Assembly (NCBI GenBank): GCA_032622095.1
Contig: CP136063.1
Coordinates: forward strand, 89,195,980-89,259,979
From: Siphonodentalium dalli
Taxonomy: Eukaryota > Mollusca > Scaphopoda > Gadilida > Siphonodentaliidae
Direction of reading: 5' to 3'
Length of the DNA stretch: 64,000 nt
Shown: piece after piece, positions 10,072-21,968 of the stretch
Numbering within the stretch: position 1 is the stretch's first letter
How the letters are laid out: each line of letters begins with the position of its first letter
Notes under the pieces: generated by a model
What the model saw: only the letters and a program-made list of their open reading frames with translations
Databases searched by the model: none
What the model was told of the DNA's origin: nothing
Position numbers and translations under genes: made by a program

Positions 10072-11012
10072 TAGGGCTTCACGGTATCCACTTTCACAAT
10101 ACCGGCTACGATATTAAAAGAAATACCCGGTACCGCGGTATGACTAAATACCATCAAGAATAATGTACAAACATTTTGCCAGTCAAGATCCTTTGGAACA
10201 TGCAGTACACAATTCAATATTCGCATATGAATGCAGTTTCACACAGACACACACGGAAATAGGACAATGTCGCATGTCGCTTGTGAGCTTACAATTGTGT
10301 GGGGTCCTAATTACGTCGCTTACGCAAAAAATAACAAGCATATAATTAATTCACAATTTTTATTTCATAAAGCATATTCAATGCGCGATAACAACAACAC
10401 TGAACTGACATGTTTATTCGAACAAAGTACACCACTAGAGTCCATTGAGTCTACATATTTGCCACGAGAAGCAACAACATATTAACATTTTCTGGCTTTA
10501 GACTAGAATCTGTCCCGGCTTTCTGAATAAGCGATCCGAGGGCACACTTGTGGCACATATATATACAGAGATATGTTCGCACGAATTCGGACAGTGTTGA
10601 ATAGTTTGCTTTTCATAATTGTATGAATGGTGATCATGTTTTATGTACATTAATTTGAGCTGCATTTGAGACGACTATGAACACACATCCATCAGCGTAC
10701 AATGCGATGACACTGCCCATGTGATAATTGTTTTTCGCACTTTCTGCAGTTATGCTCGTCTTGTCTGGCTGGTTATCTTCACGTTTTGCTGGTTTTCATT
10801 TCGTCTCGCCGATTCTCGTTCATTACTTACAAGCATGCGTTATTGCCTTGGAATATATGATTTTTTTACGCTTGCTATGGTAAAACCGACTAAAAGAAGA
10901 AAATATAGTGTGTCGCGATATACCGACAATTCAAGTAATCCAATACCGACTACACGGTATTAAACATAAAACCGCGGTATGGCTAAATATCGGGAAAAAA
11001 ACGTTAAGCCTA
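10072..11012 (+). mobile_element. hAT-like non-autonomous element 1
   Basis: It begins TAGGGCTTCACGGTATCC and ends in the complement of TAGGCTTAACG. It is flanked by GTGTGAAC (10064-10071) and GTGGGAAC (11013-11020), 7/8 matching, as expected for the 8-bp duplications of hAT transposons. Subterminal ACCGCGGTAT words recur near both ends. The interior has only short ORFs, among them an unrecognised 80-codon one at 10721. No transposase or dimerisation motif is seen. Confidence 0.8.
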
Positions 11013-12026
11013 GTGGGAACAGGTGCATAAAATACGTTTGAACTCAATAAACACTGTTCCAGTTAATTTGATTTGCAATATTTCATCACAAAAGTATGGA
11101 CCAAGCTCACTTTCAAATAGTTACGGTAGTTATCATTATATGCATAACATGTCGTAGTTTTACCGTAGCATATGTGGTGATTAGGAATGTAATTAGCAGG
11201 TGTGCAATGAGCATAATGACGAGAACAGACCAGTTCTACCCTAATATGCACAAAAAGACATTATTTGACCGAAAAAGACCCATTTCCCTGCATTTAATTT
11301 TAGATCCACATTTATATACTTGTGATTATTCTGGTGAATTATGATTAACATTCCAACTACAAAAACTGCCAATGTCTGCATCGCATTCCCAGAATGTGTA
11401 TGCATGTCATTGTCATGCTTATAACATGCACCAGCAGCTACTATTAATGAATTGGCATCACTGCGGTATGGTTGTTTTTGTAACATTGCATCAAAAATAG
11501 GAGACCACAAAATGGATACCACAAATAAAACATCATCAGAAAGGTCAACATAATCTTCTTTATTTATTTATGCTTTCGTTCTACATGCTCCATTTCCGAA
11601 CATTTCTTAGTCTAAAGTTAAGATAGCGGAAATTATTTTGACTCTTTCTCGGAATAGTCGGAATATAAAATAAGATAATAATATGGTTGTGTGTTAGGCA
11701 TACTGCCTTCAGTGTGAACACATGCATGGATGAGATACAGACTTGCTGTGATAAAGACTCAGACTATTTCAGTTGGTTGGTTCAATGCTATGAACTTTAG
11801 TCATTTACATTTCAAACTTTTCTGTTTGATTGAAAGAAAAATGAATTTTCCGTTATGATCGCCTTCATGCCAGTGAAGTGTCAACGCTGAAATATCTCTT
11901 ATTATTTCACCACAATTAGTGATCAAAAGAAATTTAATATTTTGCTTGAAATACATTCTAAGTAATGTAATTGTACAATTTGCACAAAAAATTACATTTC
12001 AGAACAAGTCAGTGCATATGAACAGT
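11013..12026. other. Unassigned DNA between hAT elements
   Basis: No repeat shared with the window. Short overlapping ORFs on both strands (11096-11522) are unrecognised and look incidental. Confidence 0.4.
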
Positions 12027-12034
12027 GTTATGTC

Positions 12035-13142
12035 TAGTGCTGGCGGTTTCCCGATTAATCGACAATACCCGGTTAATATTTCAATATCGTCAGTATTATC
12101 GTCTAAACTAAAATAATCGTAATATCGTCGGCAATTAGAGGGTGCCATACCATCATAACCGTATACAAACAAATAGTTTAACTCAAGCCTAAATCGAGTT
12201 ATTTAAGTTTTAAATTCCAACTAGATCCCTGTGTCCTAATTTTTTCAATATTAAATCATCATAGTAAACAACGTTTAGGACGACTAACGAAATTAGGGAG
12301 ATTTGAAAACCCAGAATACGTCCCCCTTTCGCTCACAATTTTACACAAACCCTCCGACTTCCCTGCGTACTTTTTATTACAAGAGAATTCACCAAATGAA
12401 TTGACGACTGATCAGGTGATAGATCAATATGAATGTCAGTTTTGCCACGCCTCTTCCTTCAGTACAATGATGCACATGCACCGTCAATCAAAATAGTAAA
12501 TGAGCGAAGATACCGCCCCCTTCTCGTTTAGAAGAAACCACTCACTGCGATTGGTTAAAACCAATATTATAGAATTAGGGCTTCAAACCCGCCCAAAAAT
12601 ACATGGTGTCCTTGCTTGGCCGAATTCCAAAAGTTATGTACTACGTGTGTGTGGACTTCGCTAAAATTTGTCTTGACGGTAAACCACATTTCCATTTGTC
12701 AAGCGATGCAAGTGTCATCGGGAACAACATATGTATTTACTCAACATAGTTGAATATTCCGAGTTAGAAAAGGATACTATAGTATAGAACACTTTTAGTT
12801 TTGGCATAGACGAGATAATTGTTTTATTAATTATCGGTATATACCAAAATTTGTCAAGTCACCGGAACGAAATTGTCCGAATAGTGGAATTTAACAGGTG
12901 AATTTACTTTTCATTCCGAATATCGATCGAGCATGCGGTTGTCACTGGTTGAGTGGTTGTGTATGTTATTCTTGACGTCAACATGTCAAAATTAATGACC
13001 ATGATGTGATTCTATCGAACAGTGAGAAATTGTTTTAAGTTACTAGTATCTGATGTTTTAAAAAACCGCGATTATATCGTTAACCGCGGTTTTAATTTCC
13101 AAAAATCGCGGTTTATATTTTCGTTTATATCGTCCAGCCCTA
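12035..13142 (+). mobile_element. hAT-like non-autonomous element 2
   Basis: It begins TAGTGCTGGCGGTTT and ends CGTCCAGCCCTA. The 8-bp target duplication GTTATGTC is perfect at 12027-12034 and 13143-13150. Subterminal sequence near both ends is rich in ATCG and CGCGGTTT words. Inside is a back-to-back CCAAT pair, ATTGGTTAAAACCAAT (12550-12565). A short open frame before it (about 12395-12497) encodes one CxxC followed by HxH and a stop, too little to call a zinc finger. No transposase. Confidence 0.88.
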
Positions 13143-13409
13143 GTTATGTCAAAATGTGAACGTCGGCCGGTTGTATAGTATACCTAATACCTATTCCAGT
13201 CCGGATTGAAGAGTTTGAACTGTACAAGAATTGTAAAGTACATTAATTGGTAAGAATATGCTGGATAAAACGTGCGTAGCCTTCGTTGTCGGAAAACTTC
13301 TCTCGGTACGCTCCAATAACCAATAGCTAAACTCTTATTGTTAGGATTCTAATAAGTGGTGACCTTGACCTGATTTGATTCGAGCCGCAAACACCCGATT
13401 CGTCGGGAG

Positions 13410-13521
13410 TCTACCAGAGGGTGAATTTGGTGACGGTTGACCGCTGTGCGGGATAGCATCACTAGATTCACCCTCTGGGCACCTCATTCTGCAAATGTCA
13501 GTGGCACTATATCCAGACTAT
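13410..13521 (+). mobile_element. Family B element, copy B3, right hairpin only
   Basis: It contains CAGAGGGTGAATTTGGTGAC, its complement, then CTCATTCTGCAAATGTCAG and CACTATATCCAGACT, the right terminus of family B. The left part is missing. Confidence 0.7.
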
Positions 13522-13599
13522 TCGCTCTTTATTCCCCAGCACCAAAGATCGGTATAGATAATTTTATGTCACAATGCATATAGACGTACATATTTAACA

Positions 13600-14214
13600 T
13601 AGCATTGAAACGATTAGTCGACTATCTAACTTCGATGCCGATAGCTCCCACTGTTGACTCCATATTTTGCCATCGACTAGTCAGATCATTGTATATACTT
13701 CACACAATAATAGTTAAAAGACTATAATGTATGTACATAGCTAGACCAAGTCTTCTCAGTTCACAACAGCTTGAGATATCGGTTGGGATGATCCTAACTG
13801 ATTTCCCAAGCTGTTGTGGACCGAGAAGACTTGGTCTAGTACATGGCACATTGATCAAATACTTGCCGTGGATGTGACTGTGTTAAAAACTCAACGTAGT
13901 CAGTATTTTCAAAATGTAGCACATAAGTAGTGCACCAATCATGAGATAACTGACATTCGGGACTCACAGTTTCAACGGAACTTTGGCTGAGGAACCCTGG
14001 TTTATCGAAATCACGTGATTAAATACTTCTGGTTTGGAAAAAGCTGATACTCCAGGATACTCTGCATTTTTTTATACCTTTTGTGTTGAGGGAAATAAGG
14101 TATGGGTATAGCTACATGTATATAATTCTTGGCTGCAGGTACCGACTAGTCTACTTTGACTCGACTTTTGGGATTCGACCAGTCGACTCCAGAATATCAG
14201 TCGTTTCAACACTA
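13600..14214 (+). mobile_element. hAT-like non-autonomous element 3
   Basis: The termini TAGCATTGAAACGATTAGTC and the complement of TAGTGTTGAAACGACTGATA are flanked by a perfect 8-bp duplication ATTTAACA at 13592-13599 and 14215-14222. AGTCGACT words occur near both ends. It holds a separate hairpin at 13741-13839 and no transposase. Confidence 0.88.
13741..13839. repeat. Hairpin nested in hAT-like element 3
   Basis: The arms CTAGACCAAGTCTTCTCAGT and CACAACAGCTT pair with AAGCTGTTGTGGACC and GAGAAGACTTGGTCTAG across a roughly 35-nt loop. It may be a small MITE insertion or an intrinsic palindrome of the host element. Confidence 0.7.
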
Positions 14215-14222
14215 ATTTAACA

Positions 14223-16348
14223 TGTACTAGTAGTTCCAGGACTTTAAATCCATAAAATTTTGCGAGAATCAAAAAGAGCATTTCTACCACGAATCAGTTG
14301 CTTTTACAAGAATCAAACTAATAATTGTGATTCTGATTCTCATTAGATTTTAAGCCCAAAGTTCTATGACTTATCAAGTGGAAAAATCAACCACATTGAC
14401 ATCCTATATGGTAATTATTGCCACATGTAATTGCATGTGAGCGGCCCACTTTGAACGTTTTGACTGAAATCTGATGTTTGATCATATAGCAACGGATGAG
14501 GATATTCTTCTGCTAGTGGCAAAATGAAGTGACCATATTATTCTGATGACAGTTGCAGAATAACCTCGGGGACGATGATGGCTGTAGGCCTGCATAAGAA
14601 ATAATATTAAATACTCTTCATTGATTAGTTACTTTTAGAAGCAGTCTCTACTGTAAAATAATGCTGCGCGGCCTGCGCCACATATATAAGCGACTTGAAC
14701 ATTCTGAAATCGTGATTTTGTCATTTTCATGTCAATAGACCAGTCAGGTTACTGGCGCACCCATGATCAAGAGCTAGAACTAGCTGCCAAGGTACTTTCG
14801 GGGTAATCAATAGTTCAATACAATGATGTTTTAAAGCACTTCATGTTTTGTATACATGTATTGTCGGAGTTGCGATTCAGTTCAAAACATGCCACAGGGC
14901 TCAAAAAGAATTGGCAAAAACGTCCACTGACCTCTGGACCATGATGCCTTTCGGAATAAAGATGGATATTGCAGACCTTGAAGAACTGAAAATTTGCATA
15001 ACTCCCAAAAAAATTTCAATTTGTTTCTGCAAAACCAATTTTGTTATTAGAACATATTTGTTTGGCGACTCAATGCGGGACACATTTATCTCCCTGTCTA
15101 CATTATATTTCTGTTGTAAAAGACAGTCATACTGTCAAAAGAATAACACGTTCACTGGGTTGCCCAAATTCACATTTTGGATTCAAGAAGAAGTAAATTG
15201 TCTGATGTATCTACATTTGAATTTACTTTGTTCCAAATCTATTCTCTAGAACCAGAAATTGAATAATTGAATTACTGACTGAAAATATTCCTGTCCGGTT
15301 CCCGATTTTTACCAAAATGTAAAAATATTGTACAAAGTTTTAGGCTAATAAAGCAATAATATTATTCATTTTTATCATGAAATATATCATATATGTAACA
15401 TTTGGTGATTTTTGCGAAATGAAGGCTGTAAATTTTTGTTTTAACCACAGAAAAATATCACTTTGTACAATGTTGGAAATATGCTAAATAGAGATCTTTT
15501 ATGTTCGATTGTAAACAGTTTAGAGTTATTATTCCGGCCCAAAAACCCAACAGAGATAAGAAATACAAGTTTAAAATAATATTTTTTTTTATAAAATACC
15601 AATATAAAAGTTTAGGGTCAGGGTTTTTTTTGTAGGGTCTGTCGATGTGCAGAGTATTTTTTTGGAACTAATATACCATTCTAATGAGTTAATTCAAATT
15701 TGAGCCCTGAAGATAATGAATCACTGTGACATCTTTTTGCAACTACATGTTAACCTTTTGAACCCGTAATGTCAAAATATTTGCATACATGTACATGTAA
15801 TTCTTACATGACGTTGCCCCATAACTTCAAACTGTTTGCGTAAAAAGTCGTGCATTTTGTGACCTTGTGTTCTTCATCAGTATCTGGTTGAATCATTGAA
15901 TAATGCATTATTATAACAGTTGATTGGGTTTTGTTTTGTCCAAAAAAAAAAAACTGTACAACAATACAACAAATGGATAACGCTGTACATGTATGTGATT
16001 AAAAAATGTCATGTTGTAGTTACATGTATTTAACCGGACATGGCTGGTTATTTGGGAATTTCTCCAGAATATGCTGGACTCAAAGCTTTATTGTGATGAT
16101 AAAAACTGCACAAGTTAAGAAAATAGAGTTATTCCTCCTGTATAACATATTTTGTTGAAATGAAATACTGGTATACCAACACAAGTCATCTTTACCTGCA
16201 AATAAAATTGTTGAAAGAATAGAGTTATTGCTCTTTCATTAGTCATATTCTACTTCGTAATGTCATTCACACTTGAGTAGCAATTGGTACAACAACATAA
16301 GTCGTTTGTGTATTATCTGTTCACTGTTTAGAATTCCATCTTTAACCC
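14223..16348. other. Unassigned AT-rich DNA, one 133-codon ORF
   Basis: About 2.1 kb without recognised transposons. The plus-strand ORF at 14848-15249 is cysteine- and lysine-rich, with no family I recognise and no supporting signals. A degenerate pair of about 95 bp (ATAGAGTTATTCCTCC and ATAGAGTTATTGCTC) lies at about 16123-16310. Confidence 0.4.
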
Positions 16349-16738
16349 TTAACCCTTTACCCAACAGAACGGCCCTGTGCCAATGCATTCTCTTATATAT
16401 GCGAGTCGACCATAGGTCGCCTCGCATATATAAGAGAATGCATTGGCTTAACACATTAAAAGTTATAAAATTGTTAAAGAATGTAAGAAAAAATGGTAAA
16501 AAGTGTTTTTTTTTAGGCCAATGCATTCTCTTATATATGCGAGGCGACCTATGGTCGACTCGCATATATAAGAGAATGCATTGGCACAGGGCATAACTGT
16601 AACTATCACAATGTGGTCAAGGAGCCGGTTCCAATGATATCCATATTTGTATGGTTCTATTGAGACAGACCGAAGATATTTTAGGCTGTTGAAGCTTTAT
16701 TTGGCCGGTTTTGGCCGTTTTGTTGGGTAAAGGGTTAA
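16349..16738 (+). mobile_element. Family C1 TTAA element, copy 1 (piggyBac-like)
   Basis: TTAACCCTTTACCCAACAGA at the left and TTTTGTTGGGTAAAGGGTTAA-type right end. It carries two copies of the shared hairpin cassette (16379-16446 and 16516-16590, arms CCAATGCATTCTCTTATATA). The right third (GTGGTCAAGGAGCCGG and on) is non-palindromic and the same in the copies at 38418 and 45125. Its last TTAA (16735-16738) is also the first TTAA of the adjoining family G element. Confidence 0.9.
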
Positions 16739-16906
16739 CCTTTCTATACTAAATACTTATATGAATCCTTCTGCACTTATATTAGCTTTTCGTCTGTCTG
16801 TTGTCTGCTTTTAATAACCTGAACATTCCTCCAAATGAATAATAGACTCATCCATTATATACTGTTAAAACTGATGGGAGAATCCATTTAGTATTGAAAT
16901 GGTTAA
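16735..16906 (+). mobile_element. Family G TTAA element, copy G1, hairpin-less
   Basis: TTAACCTTTCTATACTAAAT at the left, and CATTTAGTATTGAAATGGTTAA at the right (inner words GGGAGAATCC). The internal GTTCAGATAATA hairpin is deleted. It shares one TTAA with the preceding C1 element. Confidence 0.8.
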
Positions 16907-16919
16907 CACAGACATATTA

Positions 16920-17302
16920 AAGGCCCACCCCCAGATCACATATATAAAATATATGCCTTATTAAAATAACATTTGAAAGAGGAAGCTCCAAAACATTGTA
17001 TTATCAACTTATCCAGTGTAAAAAACTGTGAACATGTTGTTTTTGATGAGTTACCGACGTGTTTTTTGCATCTGGATTGTAGTTCAAATTGTATTATTTT
17101 CAATGGAGGGGGAATAACTCTAAATCTGAAAGATGGTGTTATTCCCCTTCCATTGAAAATACATTTTTGGTTTGAATTCTGTTGCATTCTGGGAGCCAAA
17201 ACAGGGGTAATCTTTGTATGATTTCAGCTGTTTTCTCTGGGCATCTTCTGAGACACAGACATTTCGAATGGTGATGAATTATAGTATTTTAATCATATTA
17301 TT
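16920..17302 (-). mobile_element. Family K element, copy K3, truncated
   Basis: Reverse-complement match to K2: AGATCACATATATAAAATAT, GAGGAAGCTCC, the TTTCAATGGAGGGGG hairpin, and GGTGATGAATTATAGTA. It stops where the family H repeat begins. Confidence 0.75.
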
Positions 17303-17311
17303 TCCTCCTTA

Positions 17312-18320
17312 TTATGCCCCCGATCTCCGATGGAGATTTGGGGGTATATAGTGGAGCCCTCCGTCCATCCGTCCTTCCGTCCGTCCTTCCGAACGTTTCA
17401 ACTCATAACTTTGGTTTCGCTAACTCAATTCAGTTGATCTTTGGTATGCTAATAGACCAGCCGGGGGGGACAAGATTTCCCCATAACTGCGGTTTCGTCC
17501 GCCCATTTTTTCCAGAGTTACGCCCATTTTTGGACTTAGAAAATTGTCCGTACGAACGTTTCAACTCATAACTTTGGTTTCGCTAACTCAATTCAGTTGA
17601 TCTTTGGTATGCTAATAAACCAGACGGGGGAAAAAGATTTCCCCATAACTGCGGTTTCGTCCGCCCATTTTTTCCAGAGTTACGCCACTTTTTGGACTTA
17701 GAAAATTGTCCGTACGAACGTTTCAACTCATAACTTTGGTTTCGCTAACTCAATTCAGTTGATCTTTGGTATGCTAATAGACCAGCCGGGGGGACAAGAT
17801 TTCCCCATAACTGCGGTTTCGTCCGCCCATTGTTTCCAGAGTTACGCCCCTTTTTGGACTTAGAAAATTGTCCGTACGAACGTTTCAACTCATAACTTTG
17901 GTTTCGCTAACTCAATTCAGTTGATCTTTGGTATGCTAATAAACCAGCCGGGGGGACAATATTTCCCCATAACTGCGGTTTCGTCCGCCCATTTTTTCCA
18001 GAGTTACGCCCCTTTTTGGACTTAGAAAATTGTCCGTACGAACGTTTCAACTCATAACTTTGGTTTCGCTAACTCAATTCAGTTGATCTTTGGTATGCTA
18101 ATAGACCAGCCGGGGGGACAAGATTTCCCCATAACTGCGGTTATTCAGGTTTTCTGCTACTTTTTTTGGTTTCCAGATGATAACTTGATTTTGGATTGTT
18201 TACTCATGAATAACATAACTTTACAAAGTGCCATTTAATAAGTATTTGCACAAAAAATAAGAAAAATCCTCTCTGATTGTACAGTTGGGGGCGTTACCTC
18301 CGCCCAGCGGTGCACTTGTT
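17312..18320 (+). repeat. Family H interspersed repeat with a 162-bp tandem array
   Basis: The 5' end TTATGCCCCCGATCTCC forms a hairpin with GGAGATTTGGGGG. It is followed by a CCGT microsatellite and then about 4.6 copies of a 162-163-bp unit starting GAACGTTTCAACTCATAAC (at 17391, 17554, 17716, 17878 and 18040). The 3' end GGGGGCGTTACCTCC-GCCCAGCGGTGCAC forms another small hairpin. The copy at 52391 has the same ends with about two units. It is a non-coding interspersed repeat of uncertain class. Confidence 0.8.
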
Positions 18321-18858
18321 TCTTCAGTTGTGATGTCGTTCAAGATTACTCGATTATATGTTTAATAATATCAGTTTCTATCACTAGCAATTATTTTTTG
18401 CCTTAAAATACTGGTGATATCTCTGTCGCAGTTACATATACATGTAAATGTTCTGGTTAATTATTATAAAACTTGGCACAGAGGCCATTTGAAAAATTTT
18501 GTTTGCTATATTGTACCCCGAAAAAATTATTGGGGAACTACTCAAATCAGTTTGTCAGTCTGTCCATCTATTTGTGTGTCCGACCGACCTACCTTTCTAG
18601 AGCATAACTTGAGTGGGTAAAACATTCCTGCCACTGTTGGCTGGTATGGGTGGGGGGGGGGGGGGGGGTGGACATCCTGAGTCCCATTGGGACAGCCCAC
18701 CTAGAATTAATTTTATGACAAAATCCACAATTTTAAGCCTTAAAATGAAAAAAAACATCAGAACAGAATCCATTTTAAAATAAAACATCAGACAGAGATT
18801 CAGAGGTTTCACAATCATTTCTCTTCCTTAGCTTTATGTAACATTTGGACTGGTTTAT
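18321..18858. other. Unassigned DNA with H-like words and a poly-G run
   Basis: Around 18518-18610, ACCCCGAAAAAATTATTGGGG and following TCTGTC words resemble a diverged family H-type 5' end. A run of 17 G lies at 18652-18668. No gene. Confidence 0.4.
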
Positions 18859-19071
18859 TACAGTAATGCTCTAAATAATCGACTCCTTAACCACAGCAGA
18901 ATTATGGGTAATTTTTCAAGATTTAGTTGGAAATATGGCTTGTTGCCATTCATCAGAAAGCTCTCACTGAGTTCCGATGAATGGCAACAAGCCATATTTC
19001 CGACTATATCCTGAAAAGTTACCCATAATTATGCTGTGGTTAAGGAGTCGATTATTTAGGGCATTACTGTA
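18859..19071. mobile_element. Family A MITE, copy A4
   Basis: A full foldback with TA at both ends. The loop is shortened to CTCACTGAGTTCC-like sequence. Confidence 0.88.
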
Positions 19072-19387
19072 TTTGTAAATGTGGATTTCAGATTTAATGA
19101 GATGTGCAACATGGAGTTGATTTTCTCCAATTTGAAAAGAAAATGTTCAGTACAGCTTCCATTCACAAATAAATCCCCTGTTGATTTCCAAGCAGCATGA
19201 GTCATTCATTTGAAAGTCAATTCTATGCAATCTTTGTCTACCAATTGTAAATGGTCATTTGGTTGAATGTTACCCCACTTAAAGAATGTAATTGGCTCTC
19301 CAGATATTTCTATTCTACATGTATGTTTTGATCATTTCCATTGATGCAGAATCCTTTTAATCTTGTTCCCTTTAGAATGTCTTCTGC

Positions 19388-19549
19388 TATAGTGATGCCC
19401 TAAATAATCGACTGCTTAACCATAGCAGAATTATGGCTCAGTGACAGTTTTCCGATGAATGGCAACAAGCCATATTTCCGACTAAATCCTGAAAAGTTAC
19501 CCATAATTCTGCTGTGGTTAAAGAGTCGATTACTTAGAGCATTACTATA
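19388..19549. mobile_element. Family A MITE, copy A5, left arm deleted
   Basis: The left end (TATAGTGATGCCC) runs through GCAGAATTATGG and then jumps to the loop. The right arm is complete, ending AGCATTACTATA. Confidence 0.82.
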
Positions 19550-20404
19550 CCCCTTGTTACTCAGCCAGCACTCTTGGTCATTCATCTCAAAATCATCATC
19601 CTTCCTCATTGTTATGCAATCTTGGACACCTTGGTTGTTGTGACTTGGTTGTCCACTTCTCCACTTGAAGAACGGCATTGGATCCCCAGCTGTTGTGATG
19701 TAAATATCTTATACGTTTCTGTCGTTTCCGTTGATCCACAATGCAGTCAATTCTGTTCCCGCCAGAATGTCGTCGTACATGTATATAGTTATGAGATCAT
19801 CTCCAATACCTACTAGTACCTTGAATTGTCCTCTGCTCCTATGGAATAAAAACCTTGCAATCATCATTGAGATGCTGAGATCAATAGGTTTATCATTTTA
19901 TTCATCTGTAAGTTGCAACATGTTATTTAAACTGCTTTCTAAGGCCAAAGATAATTAAATGTCTGTTCAGGTTACAAGTAAATAAATAGGGTTGGTAGAT
20001 AAGCCAAAATTTAATTTTTGTGTGCCCCGTTTGATAAAACAGTCGTATTATTTTATTTGATCTGCCTGTCCATCCATCTGTCAACAGCACCATTTATGTG
20101 GCTACATTTTAATACAATTGATACATGTATGTGTGGCTAATTTCTGCTACGTGGCTCTTTAACATGCTCTATTTAGAAAAGGGTCACTTAATATTTGGAG
20201 GGTCACTATCCATGTGATGTTGCGTCCATATTACCATCCAACATTATGGATCGTTACGTGCTATGAAAAAGCACAAATGTCAATGCTACACATCCTTACA
20301 AATTTTTGTTTACATTGCTACATAATTTTCGTTTCACAATATGACCCAGAAGTGGCTTGTATTACAATCATTTGCATTCTGCACCTATTTGATACTATTT
20401 GATA
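19550..20404. other. Unassigned DNA
   Basis: Short overlapping ORFs only (19574-19958). No repeat match was found in the window. Confidence 0.4.
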
Positions 20405-20730
20405 TGTAACTAACTATTTGGTTTCCGACCGATAACTATACATTGGATTATTTGAACTGAACGAAAGTTGGAATGTGTATACAGGCCAAGTTCTAATATG
20501 GGGTCCGATCCGTACAATTATTTTTACATGAGAATTTGACTGAATTGTCCATCCGTTAACATTTTTGGTTTCTGACTGATAACTCTCCAGTTTGGATTGT
20601 TTAATCTGAACCAAAGTTGTTATTTGTATTTCCGAGTTAAAGATACAGGCCAAGTTCGAATATGGGTTCCATCCTATTATTTTTACATGAGTTACGGCCC
20701 TTTTTTTACTTAGAATTTGACCAATTTCAA
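20405..20730 (+). repeat. Diverged family H-related tandem pair
   Basis: Two degenerate units of about 165 bp, each with TTTGGTTTCYGACYGATAAC, TTGGATTRTTT, ACAGGCCAAGTTC and TTTTTACATGAG. The same order of words occurs in the 3' part of the family H copy at 52800-52950. Confidence 0.55.
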
Positions 20731-21230
20731 AACATCAATGATGTCACAAAATAGCAGTCTGACAAGAGACAATTGAACGGTTGTCCTGGTTTACAGCTCT
20801 ACATGTAAACATGGATTATATATCTGACCAATAAAATACAAAGACGCTGTTTCTTGCCGGAGACGGAACATTTATTTTATGGCATTGGCCTTTAATACAC
20901 CTGAATGGGACATCTTAGTTTTTATTTGTATCATTATTGATTCTTATGCGAAATGTTTGTTATAATTGTATTGTGATAGGAGAATGCAGGAAATACATCT
21001 ACATTGAAGATGTGCAACATATTTAGTGAATATGCACTTTGTATCATATTGGTGTGTTCAATTCCTCCAACAATTTTTAGTATAGGTATCTGAAATCCAT
21101 AAATCCTTCAAACATGCCACCTTCGTTGGGGGGACATTTTTGTCAGCGACCTTTTATTTCAATTAGGAGTGTGCTGTGATATCTATTATCAACAATTCTA
21201 CTCAAATTGAAGACTTCTCGCACAAAAACT
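20731..21230. other. Unassigned DNA
   Basis: No repeat or coding signal recognised. Confidence 0.4.
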
Positions 21231-21317
21231 TACAGTAATGCCCTAATTAATCGACTCCATAACCACAGCAGAATTATGGGTAATTTTTCAGGATTTAATT
21301 GACTTCGGAAATATGGC
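21231..21317. mobile_element. Family A MITE, copy A6, single left arm
   Basis: TACAGTAATGCCCTAATTAA through to CGGAAATATGGC. The loop and right arm are missing, and family L sequence follows directly. Confidence 0.75.
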
Positions 21318-21950
21318 CAATGAGTTTTTTTCTGAAATTTGTTAAAAAACATGGCCGTCAGCAGCCATCTTTGATTTCAAATTTGAATCCATTGGCACAC
21401 CCAACAGCTTGCATTTATTGGAGAATTGTGTTGAAAATTTACAGGCATGTTTAGGGTCTCCTCTTGATGGGAGCTATCGAATTTGAACAAATTACCAAGA
21501 AAAACATGTCTGCTTGCAGCCATCTTGGATTTTACTCTTTGCATAACTAAATACTTTTGTACACCCTACAGACAAAATCCCTCATCCGATCATCACCAAA
21601 CTTCATATGGATCTTCAGTGTGACCTCTTGGTGGGAGCCATCAATTTTTTCAGAAATCTGTTTAAAAACATGGCCGCCAGCTGCCATCTTGGATTTCAAA
21701 TTTTAATCCATCGGCACACCATCCAGCTCTCATTTATTGGAGAAATGTTTTGAAAATTTACTGGCACGTTTAGAATCAGCCATCTTGGATATTACTCTTT
21801 GTGCACACCCTACAGACTACCGGTACATCCCTCATCCGATCATCATCAAACTTCATATTAATCTTTGGGGTGACAACTAGATGAGAGCTGTCAAATTTCT
21901 TTAAATTTTATTGGAAAACAGGGCCGCTAGTGGCCATCTTGGATTTTACT
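21318..21950 (+). repeat. Family L repeat, two degenerate units
   Basis: The modules AACATGGCCGYCAGC, GCCATCTTGGATTTYA, CCCTCATCCGATCATCA and CAAACTTCATAT recur with a period of about 320-330 bp. A related copy lies at 58000-58330. It ends in an AT dinucleotide run. Non-coding. Confidence 0.65.
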
Positions 21951-21968
21951 ATATATATATATATATAT
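21949..21968. repeat. AT dinucleotide microsatellite
   Basis: Ten consecutive AT units close the family L repeat. Confidence 0.9.

Noticed and set aside
12395-12497. Zinc-finger remnant (CxxC then HxH) in hAT-like element 2
   Set aside because: Spacing does not fit a C2H2 or BED finger, and the frame is short and closed on both sides.
14848-15249. 133-codon ORF, the longest outside repeats
   Set aside because: Not called a gene: AT-rich, no recognisable domain, no splice or promoter context; kept only as a note.
16263-16596. ORFs of 100 and 107 codons on both strands
   Set aside because: They translate the two hairpin cassettes of the C1 element; the same CILLYMR and IYKRMHW peptides recur in every such element.
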